Shown one piece after another: positions 23,925 to 32,435 of a stretch of DNA of 64,000 nucleotides. Origin of the DNA: Anaerolineales bacterium UBA2317 (GTDB lineage Bacteria; Chloroflexota; Anaerolineae; Anaerolineales; Villigracilaceae); NCBI GenBank assembly GCA_002345215.1, contig DDVH01000052.1, positions 3,685-67,684 of the forward strand. Reading direction: 5' to 3'. The translations under genes and the position numbers were made by a program. Position 1 is the stretch's first letter. The number at the start of each line of letters is the position of its first letter. A model generated the notes under the pieces. That model saw only the letters and a list, made by a program, of their open reading frames with translations, searched no databases and was not told where the DNA came from.

Positions 23925-25046
23925 ATGAAAAAAAATATTTTGAAGATCAGTTCGTTTATTATACTTACATCATTAGTCTTAATGGCTTGTGGTGCACAAC
24001 CTGCTGAAACCACAGCACCTGTAGAAGAAATCATTTCTTCTAATGAAGTGATTGCAGAAGGCAGACTTGAACCTGTGCAAGGAACAAACTTAACTTTCCA
24101 AGCACGCGGAATTGTTGAAGAGGTTTTGGTCAAAGCAGGGGATAGTGTAAGTGAGGGAGATGTCTTAGTCCGCCTCGCAAATGCAGGCGCGGCTGAAGCG
24201 CAGGTTGTCATCGCACAAAATGCTTATGATTCACTTCTTCGCAATGAAAGCGGCGACCGTGCAAAATTATGGCAGGCTTATATGAATGCTCAAATTGCGC
24301 GTGCGGATGCAGAAGAAGATTGGGAAGATTTGAATGTTGACTCAATCGAAGACCGCATTGAAGATATTGAAGCCGACATTGAAGATTTACGCGAAGATTT
24401 GCAAGATGCTCAAGAAGAATTTGATAAATATTCCAATTTAGATGAAGATAATTCACGCCGTCAAACTGCAGAAGATGATTTGGAAACTGCTCAAGAAAAT
24501 TTGAACGATAAGATTCGTGAACTCGAAGCCGAAATTCGAGAACGTGATGAAGTGAAAGCAATTTATGATTCTACTCTTGCCGCCGAAGCCGAAGCCAAAT
24601 ATCAATATGAATTAAGTTTGGATGGACCAAATGCTGATCAACTCACACTTGCCAAAGCAAATTTAGATGCGGCACAAGATGCTTTATCAAATTATGTTTT
24701 GACTGCACCATTTGATGGCGTAATTGCAGATGTCAATGTTAAAGTTGGCGAACAAGTTGGTACTGAAACTCGTGCAGTGAGCCTTGCGAACTTTGATTCA
24801 TGGATTGTCGAAACAACTGATGTGACTGAGTTGGAAGTTGTGAAGTTAAGTGTCGGTCAACAAGTGACTTTGAATCCTGATGCGTTACCAGATTTGCAAC
24901 TCACTGGCGAAGTGGTTGAAATCAGCAATGCTTTCACGCAACAAGGCGGTGATATTCTTTATACGATCAGAATCAAAGTCAATGAAAGTGATGAACGTTT
25001 GAAGTGGGGCATGACAATGGAAGTGACTTTCTTAGAAGCAGAATAA
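23925..25046 (+). CDS. HlyD/MacA-type adaptor lipoprotein
   Basis: 373-residue membrane-fusion protein. The signal peptide is MKKNILKISSFIILTSLVLMAC with the lipobox Cys near residue 22. Then follow the first half of a biotinyl-lipoyl domain (ARGIVEEVLVKAGDSVSEGDVLVRL), a long acidic coiled coil (about 85-230, with EDLRED/DIEDLRED heptads), the second half of the lipoyl domain (APFDGVIADVNVKVGEQV) and a beta-barrel (QVTLNPDALPDLQLTGEVVEI). In diderms such proteins bridge to outer-membrane channels; in a monoderm it would extend the permease outward. It completes the exporter block. A terminator follows. Confidence 0.9.
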   Translation: MKKNILKISSFIILTSLVLMACGAQPAETTAPVEEIISSNEVIAEGRLEPVQGTNLTFQARGIVEEVLVKAGDSVSEGDVLVRLANAGAAEAQVVIAQNAYDSLLRNESGDRAKLWQAYMNAQIARADAEEDWEDLNVDSIEDRIEDIEADIEDLREDLQDAQEEFDKYSNLDEDNSRRQTAEDDLETAQENLNDKIRELEAEIRERDEVKAIYDSTLAAEAEAKYQYELSLDGPNADQLTLAKANLDAAQDALSNYVLTAPFDGVIADVNVKVGEQVGTETRAVSLANFDSWIVETTDVTELEVVKLSVGQQVTLNPDALPDLQLTGEVVEISNAFTQQGGDILYTIRIKVNESDERLKWGMTMEVTFLEAE

Positions 25047-25066
25047 AATTGAAATAAATTTTATTC

Positions 25067-25100
25067 AAACTGCCTATCAAATTTTGATAGGCAGTTTATT
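25067..25100 (+). terminator. Terminator of the exporter-kinase block
   Basis: A perfect 14-bp stem (25067-25080 with 25084-25097, AAACTGCCTATCAA and its complement) with a three-base loop is followed by ATTGTT. It lies 20 bases after the adaptor stop. Confidence 0.8.
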
Positions 25101-25108
25101 GTTAAAGG

Positions 25109-25114
25109 TATAAT
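25109..25114 (+). promoter_or_regulatory. -10 box of ruvB, leaderless spacing
   Basis: TATAAT ends seven bases before the ruvB ATG at 25122 and no ribosome-binding site fits between. A TTGATA 19 bases upstream (25084) overlaps the terminator stem and may serve as -35. Confidence 0.6.
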
Positions 25115-25121
25115 TCAATCC

Positions 25122-26144
25122 ATGGCAAAAACAACCCGCCCACTTGACCCTGAATCCAAACCTGATGACCGTGTTGACCATGCCTTGCGTCCGCAAAAAA
25201 TTGCGGATGTCATTGGGCAAGACCAGGTTATGCAAAATTTATCTATTTTGATTGATGCGGCGAAGCATCGTAATGAGGCGTTGGATCATGTTTTGTTTTA
25301 TGGTCCGCCTGGGTTGGGGAAGACAACTCTCGCACATGTCTTGGGCAATGAAATGGGAGTCAATGTCAAAGTGACTGCTGGACCTGCCATTGAACGTGCA
25401 GGTGACTTAGCCGCGATTCTTACAAACTTACGAGCAGGTGATGTTTTATTTGTTGATGAAATTCATCGCCTCGGACGTGCAGTGGAAGAAGTGCTTTACC
25501 CTGCAATGGAAGATTTTGCATTAGACATTGTGATTGGCAAAGGACCTTCTGCTCGTTCAATCCGTTTGAAGTTACCAAAATTTACAGTTGTTGGAGCAAC
25601 GACAAGATTAGCATTGGTCACTGCTCCGTTGCGCGCAAGATTTGGTGCTGTCTATCGTTTGGATTATTACGATTTTGAAGCCATGAAACAAATCGTGACC
25701 AGAGCCGCAGGCATGTTAAAAGTTTCCGCAGATGAATCAGGTATCAGCGAAGTGGCGAGGCGTGCGCGTGGGACTCCACGAATCGCATTGCGTTTGTTAC
25801 GTCGTGTTCGGGATTATGCTCAAGTTCGCGCGGATGGATTAATCAACGAAAAAGTTGCACGAGAAGCATTGGACTTGTTACAAGTTGACCCGCTTGGTTT
25901 GGATGATGTTGACCGCCGTGTGTTGAAAACGATTATCGAAAAATATAATGGCGGACCTGTTGGTTTGAATACGATTGCGGCTTCGATTAGTGAAGAGCAA
26001 GATACGATTATGGATGTGGTGGAGCCGTATCTTTTGCAACTCGGATTTTTAGATAGAACGCCTCAAGGACGTGTGGCGACAAAATCGGCTTATGAACATT
26101 TGGGTTACACATACACGGAGCAAGGGCAGGCGAGGTTGTTGTGA
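25122..26144 (+). CDS. ruvB: Holliday junction branch-migration ATPase RuvB
   Basis: Hexameric motor that drives branch migration with RuvA. 340 residues, full length. Visible: RPQKIADVIGQDQV, Walker A YGPPGLGKTTLAH, Walker B VLFVDEIHRL, sensor 1 GATTR, the arginine region ARFGAVYRL, sensor 2 RGTPRIALRLLRRVRDYA, and the winged-helix end LGFLDRTPQGR. Neither ruvA nor ruvC is in the window. It begins the cluster with DUF2905 and queA, and ruvB-queA neighbourhoods are common in bacteria. Confidence 0.97.
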   Translation: MAKTTRPLDPESKPDDRVDHALRPQKIADVIGQDQVMQNLSILIDAAKHRNEALDHVLFYGPPGLGKTTLAHVLGNEMGVNVKVTAGPAIERAGDLAAILTNLRAGDVLFVDEIHRLGRAVEEVLYPAMEDFALDIVIGKGPSARSIRLKLPKFTVVGATTRLALVTAPLRARFGAVYRLDYYDFEAMKQIVTRAAGMLKVSADESGISEVARRARGTPRIALRLLRRVRDYAQVRADGLINEKVAREALDLLQVDPLGLDDVDRRVLKTIIEKYNGGPVGLNTIAASISEEQDTIMDVVEPYLLQLGFLDRTPQGRVATKSAYEHLGYTYTEQGQARLL

Positions 26145-26214
26145 GTTTGAAGGTTAGCAAGTTGAAATGTTTGCAAGTTAACTTTTAAACTTTCCAACCT
26201 TTAAACTTTGAAAC
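26144..26214. repeat. Heptad-period palindrome between ruvB and DUF2905
   Basis: The left arm (GTTTGAAGGTTAGCAAGTTG) and right arm (CAACCTTTAAACTTTGAAAC) are imperfectly complementary and each repeats about every seven bases. It begins at the last base of the ruvB stop and ends seven bases before the next ATG. A sister element is at 27504. Confidence 0.75.
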
Positions 26215-26221
26215 ACAAATT

Positions 26222-26449
26222 ATGGAAACTTTTGCTCGTTATGTAATGATTGGCGGAATTGTTTTATTCCTCATCGGCGCAGGGATTTATCTCGTCGCGA
26301 AATTTGGAATTCCATTAGGTCGCTTGCCCGGTGACATCCGTATGGAAGGGGAGAATGGATCGTTTTATTTTCCTGTCACAACTTCAATTTTGATTTCTGT
26401 GATTTTGACGATTGTGTTGAATGTGATTGCAAGATTTTGGAATAAATGA
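26222..26449 (+). CDS. DUF2905 small membrane protein
   Basis: 75 residues with two membrane helices (about 8-27 and 50-70) joined by the family loop GIPLGRLPGDIRMEGENGSFYFP. The role is unknown, but DUF2905 genes often lie beside ruvB or queA as here. The stop overlaps the queA start by four bases (ATGA), so it is coupled to queA. Confidence 0.88.
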   Translation: METFARYVMIGGIVLFLIGAGIYLVAKFGIPLGRLPGDIRMEGENGSFYFPVTTSILISVILTIVLNVIARFWNK

Positions 26450-27504
26450 AAACATCCGATTTTGATTATCACTTACCCGAGTCTTCCATTGCACAGACTC
26501 CTGCTGAACCACGCGATTCATCTCGACTATTAGTTTTGAATCGTGGCTCAGGAAAGATAGAACACCGCTTCTTTCGTGACGTCAAATTGTTTCTGCGCCC
26601 CGGCGATTTGCTTATCCTGAATCAGACTCGTGTCATCCCTGCCAGAATTTTTGCAAAAAAAGAATCAGGTGGCAAAGTGGAATTATTGCTGTTACGAAAA
26701 CGTGATGACTTAACTTGGGAATCTTTAGTAGGTGGCAAAGGCTTGCGTGTAGGCAAATCAGTGTTTGTGGAAGTTCAAAATAAAAAAATACAAGTTGAAA
26801 TTTTAGAAATTCTCGAAGGTTCAGAAAGATTAATCAAATTTTCTGAACCGATTGAGCCATATTTTTCAAAAATTGGAAACGTTCCACTACCACCATACAT
26901 TCACGAAAAATTGACAGACCCCGAAAGATATCAAACCGTTTTCGCCAAAGAGACAGGTTCTGCCGCCGCACCAACCGCTGGACTTCACTTCACACCTGAA
27001 TTATTGAACGAAATCAAAAACATGGGCGTGAAAATTGGCTTGGTCACTTTGCATGTTGGCTTAGATACATTTGCACCCGTCAATGAAGAGAATCCCGAAG
27101 AACATAAAATCCATACCGAGTGGTGTGAGCTGACTCAAGAAACTGCGGATTTAATCAATGAGACAAAACGAAATGGGGGAAGAGTGATTGCGGTTGGTAC
27201 AACATCTGTTAGAACTTTGGAGACAGTAGGGAATCGAGACTCGGGAATCGGAGACGAATCCCAACTCCCGACTCCCAATTCCCAAATTTCACCATTTATC
27301 GGACCCACAAGTATTTACATTCTGCCCGGCTATCAATTCAAAGTGGTAGATGCCATGATTACAAATTTTCATCTACCAAAATCTACACTCATTATGTTAG
27401 TCAGTGCTTTTACTGGCAGAGAAAAAATTTTAGAAACGTATGAAACTGCTATCAAAGAAGGCTATCGTTTTTATTCCTTTGGCGATGCGATGTTTATTGT
27501 TTAA
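26446..27504 (+). CDS. queA: S-adenosylmethionine:tRNA ribosyltransferase-isomerase
   Basis: Transfers the ribosyl part of SAM to preQ1 in tRNA, making epoxyqueuosine. 352 residues. Family landmarks: FDYHLPESSIAQTPAEPRDSSRLL, LILNQTRVIPAR, GKVELLLL, VPLPPYIHE, the ETGSAAAPTAGLHFT core, LHVGLDTFAPV, HTEWCELT, VGTTSVRTLE, and the end FHLPKSTLIMLVSAFTG. Between RTLE and PFIGPTSIYI the protein has about a dozen more residues than I expect. That stretch (residues about 262-281, GNRDSGIGDES...PTPNSQ) is written by a heptad array, in frame. It is a surface loop, so activity is probably kept. tgt of the same pathway is at 11104. Confidence 0.94.
   Translation: MKTSDFDYHLPESSIAQTPAEPRDSSRLLVLNRGSGKIEHRFFRDVKLFLRPGDLLILNQTRVIPARIFAKKESGGKVELLLLRKRDDLTWESLVGGKGLRVGKSVFVEVQNKKIQVEILEILEGSERLIKFSEPIEPYFSKIGNVPLPPYIHEKLTDPERYQTVFAKETGSAAAPTAGLHFTPELLNEIKNMGVKIGLVTLHVGLDTFAPVNEENPEEHKIHTEWCELTQETADLINETKRNGGRVIAVGTTSVRTLETVGNRDSGIGDESQLPTPNSQISPFIGPTSIYILPGYQFKVVDAMITNFHLPKSTLIMLVSAFTGREKILETYETAIKEGYRFYSFGDAMFIV
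27229..27284. repeat. Palindromic heptad array inside queA
   Basis: Eight seven-base units: GGGAATC, GAGACTC, GGGAATC and GGAGACG on the left, then four complementary units of the form AYTCCCR. The reading frame of queA is kept through the whole array. Confidence 0.88.
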
Positions 27505-27566
27505 AAGTTAGAAAGTTGTAAGGTTTGAAGGTTCTAACTTTTCAACTTTCAAACTTGCTAACATTG
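27504..27566. repeat. Heptad-period palindrome between queA and UDG gene
   Basis: About nine seven-base units; the left part (AAAGTTA, GAAAGTT, GTAAGGT) is roughly complementary to the right part (TTCTAAC, CTTTCAA, ACTTGCT). It starts on the last base of the queA stop and ends seven bases before the next ATG. It is related to 26144-26214. Confidence 0.78.
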
Positions 27567-27573
27567 AAACTAT

Positions 27574-28242
27574 ATGACTCAATTAGAAAAATTAAACAAC
27601 CAAATTATTCAATGCCGAAAATGCCCTAGACTTGTGGAATGGCGAGAAGAAGTTGCACGAGTCAAACGCAAGGCGTATATGAATGAAGGATATTGGGGAA
27701 AACCTGTCCCTGGTTTTGGGGATGAAAATGCTCAAGTACTAGTTGTCGGATTAGCTCCTGGCGCACATGGTTCAAACAGAACAGGCAGACAATTCACAGG
27801 CGATGCTTCGGGCGGATTTTTATTTCCAGCATTGTTTAAGGCTGGGTTTGCGAATCAGGCTGAGGCAGAGTCCAGAGGCGATGCACTTCGTCTAAAAAAT
27901 ATGTATATCACTGCATCAGGTCGTTGTGCGCCACCAGATAATAAGCCTACACTTGAAGAATTAAATAATTGCCAACCCTATTTGGAACAAGAATTAAAAA
28001 TCATTAATCCAAAAGTGATAGTATGTTTAGGACGAATTGCATTTGAACGAATTTTGAAAATTTATGGAATACGAGATTCAAGTTATAAATTTTCACATGG
28101 CGCACACTATCAACTACCAACAACCAACTGGATACTGTGTTCATATCATCCAAGCCAACAAAATACTTCAACCAAAAAGTTGACCGTGAAAATGTTTGAT
28201 GCAATTTGGGAAAAAGCCAAAGAACTTATAAATAAGGATTGA
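27574..28242 (+). CDS. Family-5 uracil-DNA glycosylase (UDGb type)
   Basis: Excises uracil (and often hypoxanthine) from DNA. 222 residues with an iron-sulfur cluster: QCRKCPRLVEWRE near residue 13, and later Cys in SGRCAPPDNKPT and VIVCLGRIAF. Active-site motifs are VVGLAPGAHGSNRTGRQF (motif 1, Ala-Pro-Gly-Ala-His as in family 5, without the polar Asp/Asn of other families) and SYHPSQQNTSTKKL (motif 2 His). The tight spacing to downstream hydrolase genes suggests one transcript but no shared function is evident. Confidence 0.9.
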   Translation: MTQLEKLNNQIIQCRKCPRLVEWREEVARVKRKAYMNEGYWGKPVPGFGDENAQVLVVGLAPGAHGSNRTGRQFTGDASGGFLFPALFKAGFANQAEAESRGDALRLKNMYITASGRCAPPDNKPTLEELNNCQPYLEQELKIINPKVIVCLGRIAFERILKIYGIRDSSYKFSHGAHYQLPTTNWILCSYHPSQQNTSTKKLTVKMFDAIWEKAKELINKD

Positions 28243-28989
28243 ATGAAAAAAATAAATTTGAGAATTTTTTTAGCGATTTTTTTAATCGCTGTGCTTGTTG
28301 TTGCTACTGTATTTGTATTTTGGGCGAGTGATGCATACCCTGCGGATGAAATCGCGTTAGAAGCGATGGAATCTGATTCGCAAGTATTTGTTAATGCTGA
28401 ACGTGGCGTTGTGATTTTTTTCCCTGCTGATAATCCGCGACCTGAAACTGGTCTCATCTTTTACCCTGGTGGCAAAGTGGATTATCGCGCGTATGCACCG
28501 ATATTAAAAATGATTGCAAGTAATGGATATTTTGTTGCATTAACTCCTGCTCCACTAAATTTAGCCATGTTTGATTTCAATGCCGCAGCACGGATTGAAG
28601 CGCAATACCCTGAAATTGAAAATTGGTTTGTAGGTGGGCATTCGCTTGGTGGCGTTGCGGCTTCATCGTATGCGGCGAGTCACCCGAATATCAAAGGCAC
28701 TGTGTTGTGGGGTTCTGTCCCTGCGGATGATTTGTTACGAGTCAATGATGTTCCAACACTTTCAGTTTACGGTACACAAGATGGATTAATTTCTTTAGAG
28801 ATGTACGATAATTCACATGATTTGCTTCCACTCGATGCGACATTTGTTGTTATTGAAGGTGGCAACCATGCTCAATTTGGTTCTTATGGAGAACAAGCAG
28901 GTGATGGCATTGCAATGATTTCACCTGAAGAACAATGGACTCAAACGGTAGACGCGACTGTTGAGTTTATGAAATCATTATCTGAATAA
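28243..28989 (+). CDS. Membrane-anchored alpha/beta hydrolase
   Basis: 248 residues. An N-terminal uncleaved anchor (about 7-28, IFLAIFLIAVLVVATVFVFW) leads to a hydrolase domain with FYPGGKVDYRAYAP (oxyanion region), nucleophile elbow GGHSLGG with S134, an acid in YGTQDGLIS, and the late His in EGGNHAQFGSYGEQAGDG. It resembles the Abhydrolase_5 group; the substrate is unknown. The ATG follows directly on the stop of the glycosylase gene with AAGGA upstream. A second hydrolase follows after four bases but with a different subfamily pattern. Confidence 0.85.
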   Translation: MKKINLRIFLAIFLIAVLVVATVFVFWASDAYPADEIALEAMESDSQVFVNAERGVVIFFPADNPRPETGLIFYPGGKVDYRAYAPILKMIASNGYFVALTPAPLNLAMFDFNAAARIEAQYPEIENWFVGGHSLGGVAASSYAASHPNIKGTVLWGSVPADDLLRVNDVPTLSVYGTQDGLISLEMYDNSHDLLPLDATFVVIEGGNHAQFGSYGEQAGDGIAMISPEEQWTQTVDATVEFMKSLSE

Positions 28990-28993
28990 GACT

Positions 28994-29965
28994 ATGAAAA
29001 AATTCAAAAAACTATTTTTTATTTTATTGATATTTGCATGCGTAACTGTTGCTTTTGCCCCATTTTTGATTCCTGTTCCTGAATTGGAAAACTTAGTCAG
29101 TGAAGAAGAATTTATAGACTCAGATAGCAAATTCATTGAAATTAACAATGTCAATATTCACTATAAAGAATCTGGGTCAGGAGAAAAAACATTTATTCTT
29201 TTGCATCCTTTTGGCGGAGGCACTTATTCATGGCGTGAAGTGATGGATGACTTCGCTCAATATGGAAGAGTGATTGCGTATGATAGACCTGCTTTTGGTC
29301 TAACCGAAAGACCCATGCCAGAAGATTGGGTTGAAAATCCGTACGGCATGAAAGCCAATATTGAAATACTAAAAAGTTTGTTAGATACATTTGGAATCGA
29401 AAAAGCAGTTTTAGTGGGTAATTCTGCCGGTGGCGCTGTAGCCGTTGCATTTGCTTTGGAATATCCAGAACGAGTGGAGCAATTAATTTTAGTCGCGCCT
29501 GGTGTTGGTGGCGGAAGAAATCCACAATTCCCAACGTGGGCATTGCCAGTCATGTGGACTCCACAAATGCACCGTATTGGTCCGTTGTTTATGCGTGATT
29601 ATCAAGAAAGTTTGCCACGTACTGTTGAAAGAGGCTGGTTCGACCAAACGAAATTAACTGATGAAATCCGTGAGACTCATTTACAAATTTTGAAAATAAA
29701 AAATTGGGACCGTGCATTTTATGAATTGGTCTTCGCGCCTGCTTACCCTGAACTGCGAGGTTTACTGCCTGAATTAAAAGTAAAAGCTTACATTATAGGT
29801 GGTATGGAAGACCGTTTGATTCGCACATGGTATTTAGAAGCAGTTGCTACCGAAATTCCGGAAGCGGAGTTAACTCTCATTCCGCAGTGTGGACATGTGC
29901 CTCAAGAAGAATGTCCACAAGAATTTATGGAAGTTATCAAAATATATTTGCAAAGTAATAAGTGA
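28994..29965 (+). CDS. Alpha/beta hydrolase with N-terminal membrane anchor
   Basis: 323 residues. The anchor FFILLIFACVTVAFAPFLI is followed by an HHE-type hydrolase core: INNVNIHYKESGSGEKTFILLHPFGGG (oxyanion), YDRPAFGLTERP, nucleophile elbow GNSAGGAV with S144, a cap region (MRDYQESLPRTVERGW), an acid in GGMEDRLIR and the catalytic His in PQCGHVPQEECP. It resembles haloalkane dehalogenase or epoxide hydrolase-like members, but the cap is not diagnostic. Two anchored hydrolases in tandem suggest action outside or at the membrane. Confidence 0.85.
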   Translation: MKKFKKLFFILLIFACVTVAFAPFLIPVPELENLVSEEEFIDSDSKFIEINNVNIHYKESGSGEKTFILLHPFGGGTYSWREVMDDFAQYGRVIAYDRPAFGLTERPMPEDWVENPYGMKANIEILKSLLDTFGIEKAVLVGNSAGGAVAVAFALEYPERVEQLILVAPGVGGGRNPQFPTWALPVMWTPQMHRIGPLFMRDYQESLPRTVERGWFDQTKLTDEIRETHLQILKIKNWDRAFYELVFAPAYPELRGLLPELKVKAYIIGGMEDRLIRTWYLEAVATEIPEAELTLIPQCGHVPQEECPQEFMEVIKIYLQSNK

Positions 29966-29988
29966 TATAAATACATCATCAAAAATAT

Positions 29989-31035
29989 ATGACACTCGGA
30001 CGAATTGCATTTCTTGGTTCAGGAGAGACTTCACTTGCAGGTGGGCGCATTTTTGAATCCCTAGCCCGCCTCATACCTGACCCGTTACGGGTTGCCATTT
30101 TGGAAACGCCTGCTGGCTTCGAGTTAAATGCTTCGCTGGTTGCAAACCGTGTTGGGGAATTTTTGAAAACTCGTTTACAAAATTACAAACCAACCATTGA
30201 TTTAATCCCTGCCCGAAAAAAAGATACACCATACAGCCCAGACAATATAGAAATTCTCAAACCATTATTAACTGCTAATTTAATTTTCATGGGACCTGGC
30301 AGCCCAAGTTATGTAGCACGTCAATTAAAAAACACATTGGCTTGGGACATCATTCGTGCAAGGCATCGTCAAGGTGCGATTTTAGCCTTTGCATCCGCCG
30401 CCACAATTTCTTTAGGGAAATGGGTTTTACCTGTTTATGAAATTTATAAAGTCGGTGAGGATGTACATGTCAAAGATGGTTTGGATTTATTTAGTGATTT
30501 TGATTTGCATCTTTCATTCATTCCACATTGGAATAATGCCGAAGGTGGCGCAGATTTAGATACCAGCCGTTGTTTCATGGGAAAAGAACGTTTTGAGCAA
30601 TGGAGAAATTTAACCCCAAACGATAATATTATTGTAGGGCTAGACGAACACTCTGGAGTCATCATAGATTTTGAAAACCAAAAATGCGAAGTGCTTGGGG
30701 TCAGTTCCGTCACTGTGTTGAAAGATAACCTCACAAAAATTTACCCTTCTGAATCTAGTTTCGCATTGTCTGTATTAGGTGATATAAAAATTCCCAACCC
30801 AATAGAAAGCGGAATTTCACCTGAAATTTGGCAAATGACTTTAGATGCACAAAATGTCAATGAAGAAAAACCTTCCGAAGAAGTATTGAATTTGCTTGAA
30901 CAACGAAAGGATGCCCGTGCCAAAAAAGATTTTGCAGAATCGGATAGATTACGCGATTTAATAGGAACATTAGGCTGGATTGTGAAAGATACCAAAGAAG
31001 GACAACAATTAAAAAAACCTGACCATAGACTTTAA
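29989..31035 (+). CDS. S51/cyanophycinase-like protein with CysRS-type C-terminal tail
   Basis: 348 residues. Residues 1-230 look like the type-1 glutamine-amidotransferase-like S51 fold: IAFLGSGETSLAGG, RVAILETPAGFE, LIFMGPGSPSYVARQL, then AILAFASAATISLGKW where the nucleophile Ser would sit (A-S-A-A instead of G-x-S-A-G), and a His-containing LSFIPHWNN. Residues about 295-342 (EEVLNLLEQRKDARAKKDFAESDRL..., GWIVKDTKEGQ) match the C-terminal helical end of cysteinyl-tRNA synthetase. No synthetase catalytic domain is present. The combination is unusual; the role is unknown. Confidence 0.72.
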   Translation: MTLGRIAFLGSGETSLAGGRIFESLARLIPDPLRVAILETPAGFELNASLVANRVGEFLKTRLQNYKPTIDLIPARKKDTPYSPDNIEILKPLLTANLIFMGPGSPSYVARQLKNTLAWDIIRARHRQGAILAFASAATISLGKWVLPVYEIYKVGEDVHVKDGLDLFSDFDLHLSFIPHWNNAEGGADLDTSRCFMGKERFEQWRNLTPNDNIIVGLDEHSGVIIDFENQKCEVLGVSSVTVLKDNLTKIYPSESSFALSVLGDIKIPNPIESGISPEIWQMTLDAQNVNEEKPSEEVLNLLEQRKDARAKKDFAESDRLRDLIGTLGWIVKDTKEGQQLKKPDHRL

Positions 31036-31036
31036 A

Positions 31037-31064
31037 ACCATCAACCATCAATCATCAATCATCC
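31037..31064. repeat. Four-unit heptad array
   Basis: Two ACCATCA units and two ATCATCM units stand directly after the TAA of the S51-like gene. No complementary arm is seen. Confidence 0.85.
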
Positions 31065-31104
31065 AATAAATGCGTTAAAATTACTGCATCATTAAGGAGT
31101 ATTC

Positions 31105-32400
31105 ATGCGTGCAGTAGATATCATCACCAAAAAGCGTGACAAAATCGAATTAACAGCTGAAGAGATTCAATTTTTTGTTCACGGTTACACCAACGGGGAT
31201 ATTCCAGATTATCAAGCCTCAGCCTTTGCAATGGCGGTCATGCTCAATGACATGACGGCTCAAGAAACAACAGACCTTACACTTGCGATGGCAAATTCTG
31301 GTCAGGTGCTTGACCTTTCCAAAATTGTTGACCTTGCAGTAGATAAACATTCATCTGGTGGTGTGGGTGATAAAACCAGCATTGCCGTTATGCCAATGGT
31401 TGCGGCGTGCGGTTTATCCGTTGGGAAAATGTCAGGTCGTGGATTGGGTTTCAGTGGTGGCACGTTAGATAAACTCGAATCAATCAAAGGGTATCGCGTA
31501 GATTTGTCTACTGATGAATTCAAAAAACAATTAAAAGAAAAAGGGATTGTGCTAACAGGACAGTCTTTAGATTTAGCCCCCGCTGATGGAAAATTTTACG
31601 CGCTTCGTGACGTGACCGGAACTGTTCCTTCACTTCCACTGATTGCTTCCTCCATCATGTCTAAGAAAATTGCGGCGGGTGCCCAAGCCATTGTGCTTGA
31701 TGTCAAAACGGGTAATGGCGCATTTATGGAAACATTGGATGAAGCCCGCAAACTTGCAAACCTCATGGTAGATATTGGGCGTTTAGCAGGTAGAAAAACA
31801 GTGGCTTTATTATCTGACATGAATCAACCTTTGGGTGAAGCAGTCGGCAATGCGCTTGAAACTATCGAAGCGATTAATACACTCAAAGGAAATGGTCCAG
31901 CAGATTTTGTTGAACATTGTTTGCATGTCGCATCACATGTGTTGGTTTTAGGAAATAAAGCAAAAGATTTAGATGAAGCCAGAAAGATGGCAGAAAAATC
32001 TATCGCCGATGGAAGTGCATTGGAGAAATTAAGAGTGTTGGTGGATGCACAAGGTGGCGATGTAAGTTATGTAGATGATACAAGTAAATTTGAGCGTGCA
32101 AAATTTGTAGAGGAAGTTAAAAGCGCCCGAAGCGGAAACATTTCTCAAATCCATGCTAGAGGCGTGGGTGAGGCGGCGGTAAACCTCGGCGCGGGAAGAG
32201 CAAAAAAAGGCGACCCAATTGATTACGCTGTTGGATTCATCATCCGCAAAAAAGTGGGTGATGTGGTCAAATCTGGAGATGTATTATTTGAAATTCACGC
32301 CAATGACAAAGCAAAACTTGAAGAGGCGCGTGAATCAGTATTATCTGCCTTTCAATTTAGTGAGCAATCCGTAGCGCCATTGCCGCTATTTTACGAGTAA
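31105..32400 (+). CDS. deoA: Pyrimidine-nucleoside (thymidine) phosphorylase
   Basis: Phosphorolysis of thymidine or uridine to base and sugar-1-phosphate in nucleoside salvage. 431 residues, family length. Motifs: N-terminal helix KKRDKIELTAEEIQFFVHGY, the signature KHSSGGVGDKTSIAVMPMVAACG (phosphate and base binding), SGRGLGFSGGTLDKLESI, SIMSKKIAAG, LDVKTGNGAFM, and the C-terminal barrel-sandwich GYAVGFIIRKKVGD-like region with SGDVLFEIHA. AAGGAG lies eight bases before the ATG. Distinguishing thymidine from general pyrimidine specificity is not possible here. Confidence 0.94.
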   Translation: MRAVDIITKKRDKIELTAEEIQFFVHGYTNGDIPDYQASAFAMAVMLNDMTAQETTDLTLAMANSGQVLDLSKIVDLAVDKHSSGGVGDKTSIAVMPMVAACGLSVGKMSGRGLGFSGGTLDKLESIKGYRVDLSTDEFKKQLKEKGIVLTGQSLDLAPADGKFYALRDVTGTVPSLPLIASSIMSKKIAAGAQAIVLDVKTGNGAFMETLDEARKLANLMVDIGRLAGRKTVALLSDMNQPLGEAVGNALETIEAINTLKGNGPADFVEHCLHVASHVLVLGNKAKDLDEARKMAEKSIADGSALEKLRVLVDAQGGDVSYVDDTSKFERAKFVEEVKSARSGNISQIHARGVGEAAVNLGAGRAKKGDPIDYAVGFIIRKKVGDVVKSGDVLFEIHANDKAKLEEARESVLSAFQFSEQSVAPLPLFYE

Positions 32401-32435
32401 AATATAGTATATTTTAAGGTTATAGGATACGGCTG

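Noticed and set aside
27222..27290. Frameshift or broken gene in queA
   Set aside because: The repeat stretch is unusual but the frame is open and conserved blocks continue on both sides.
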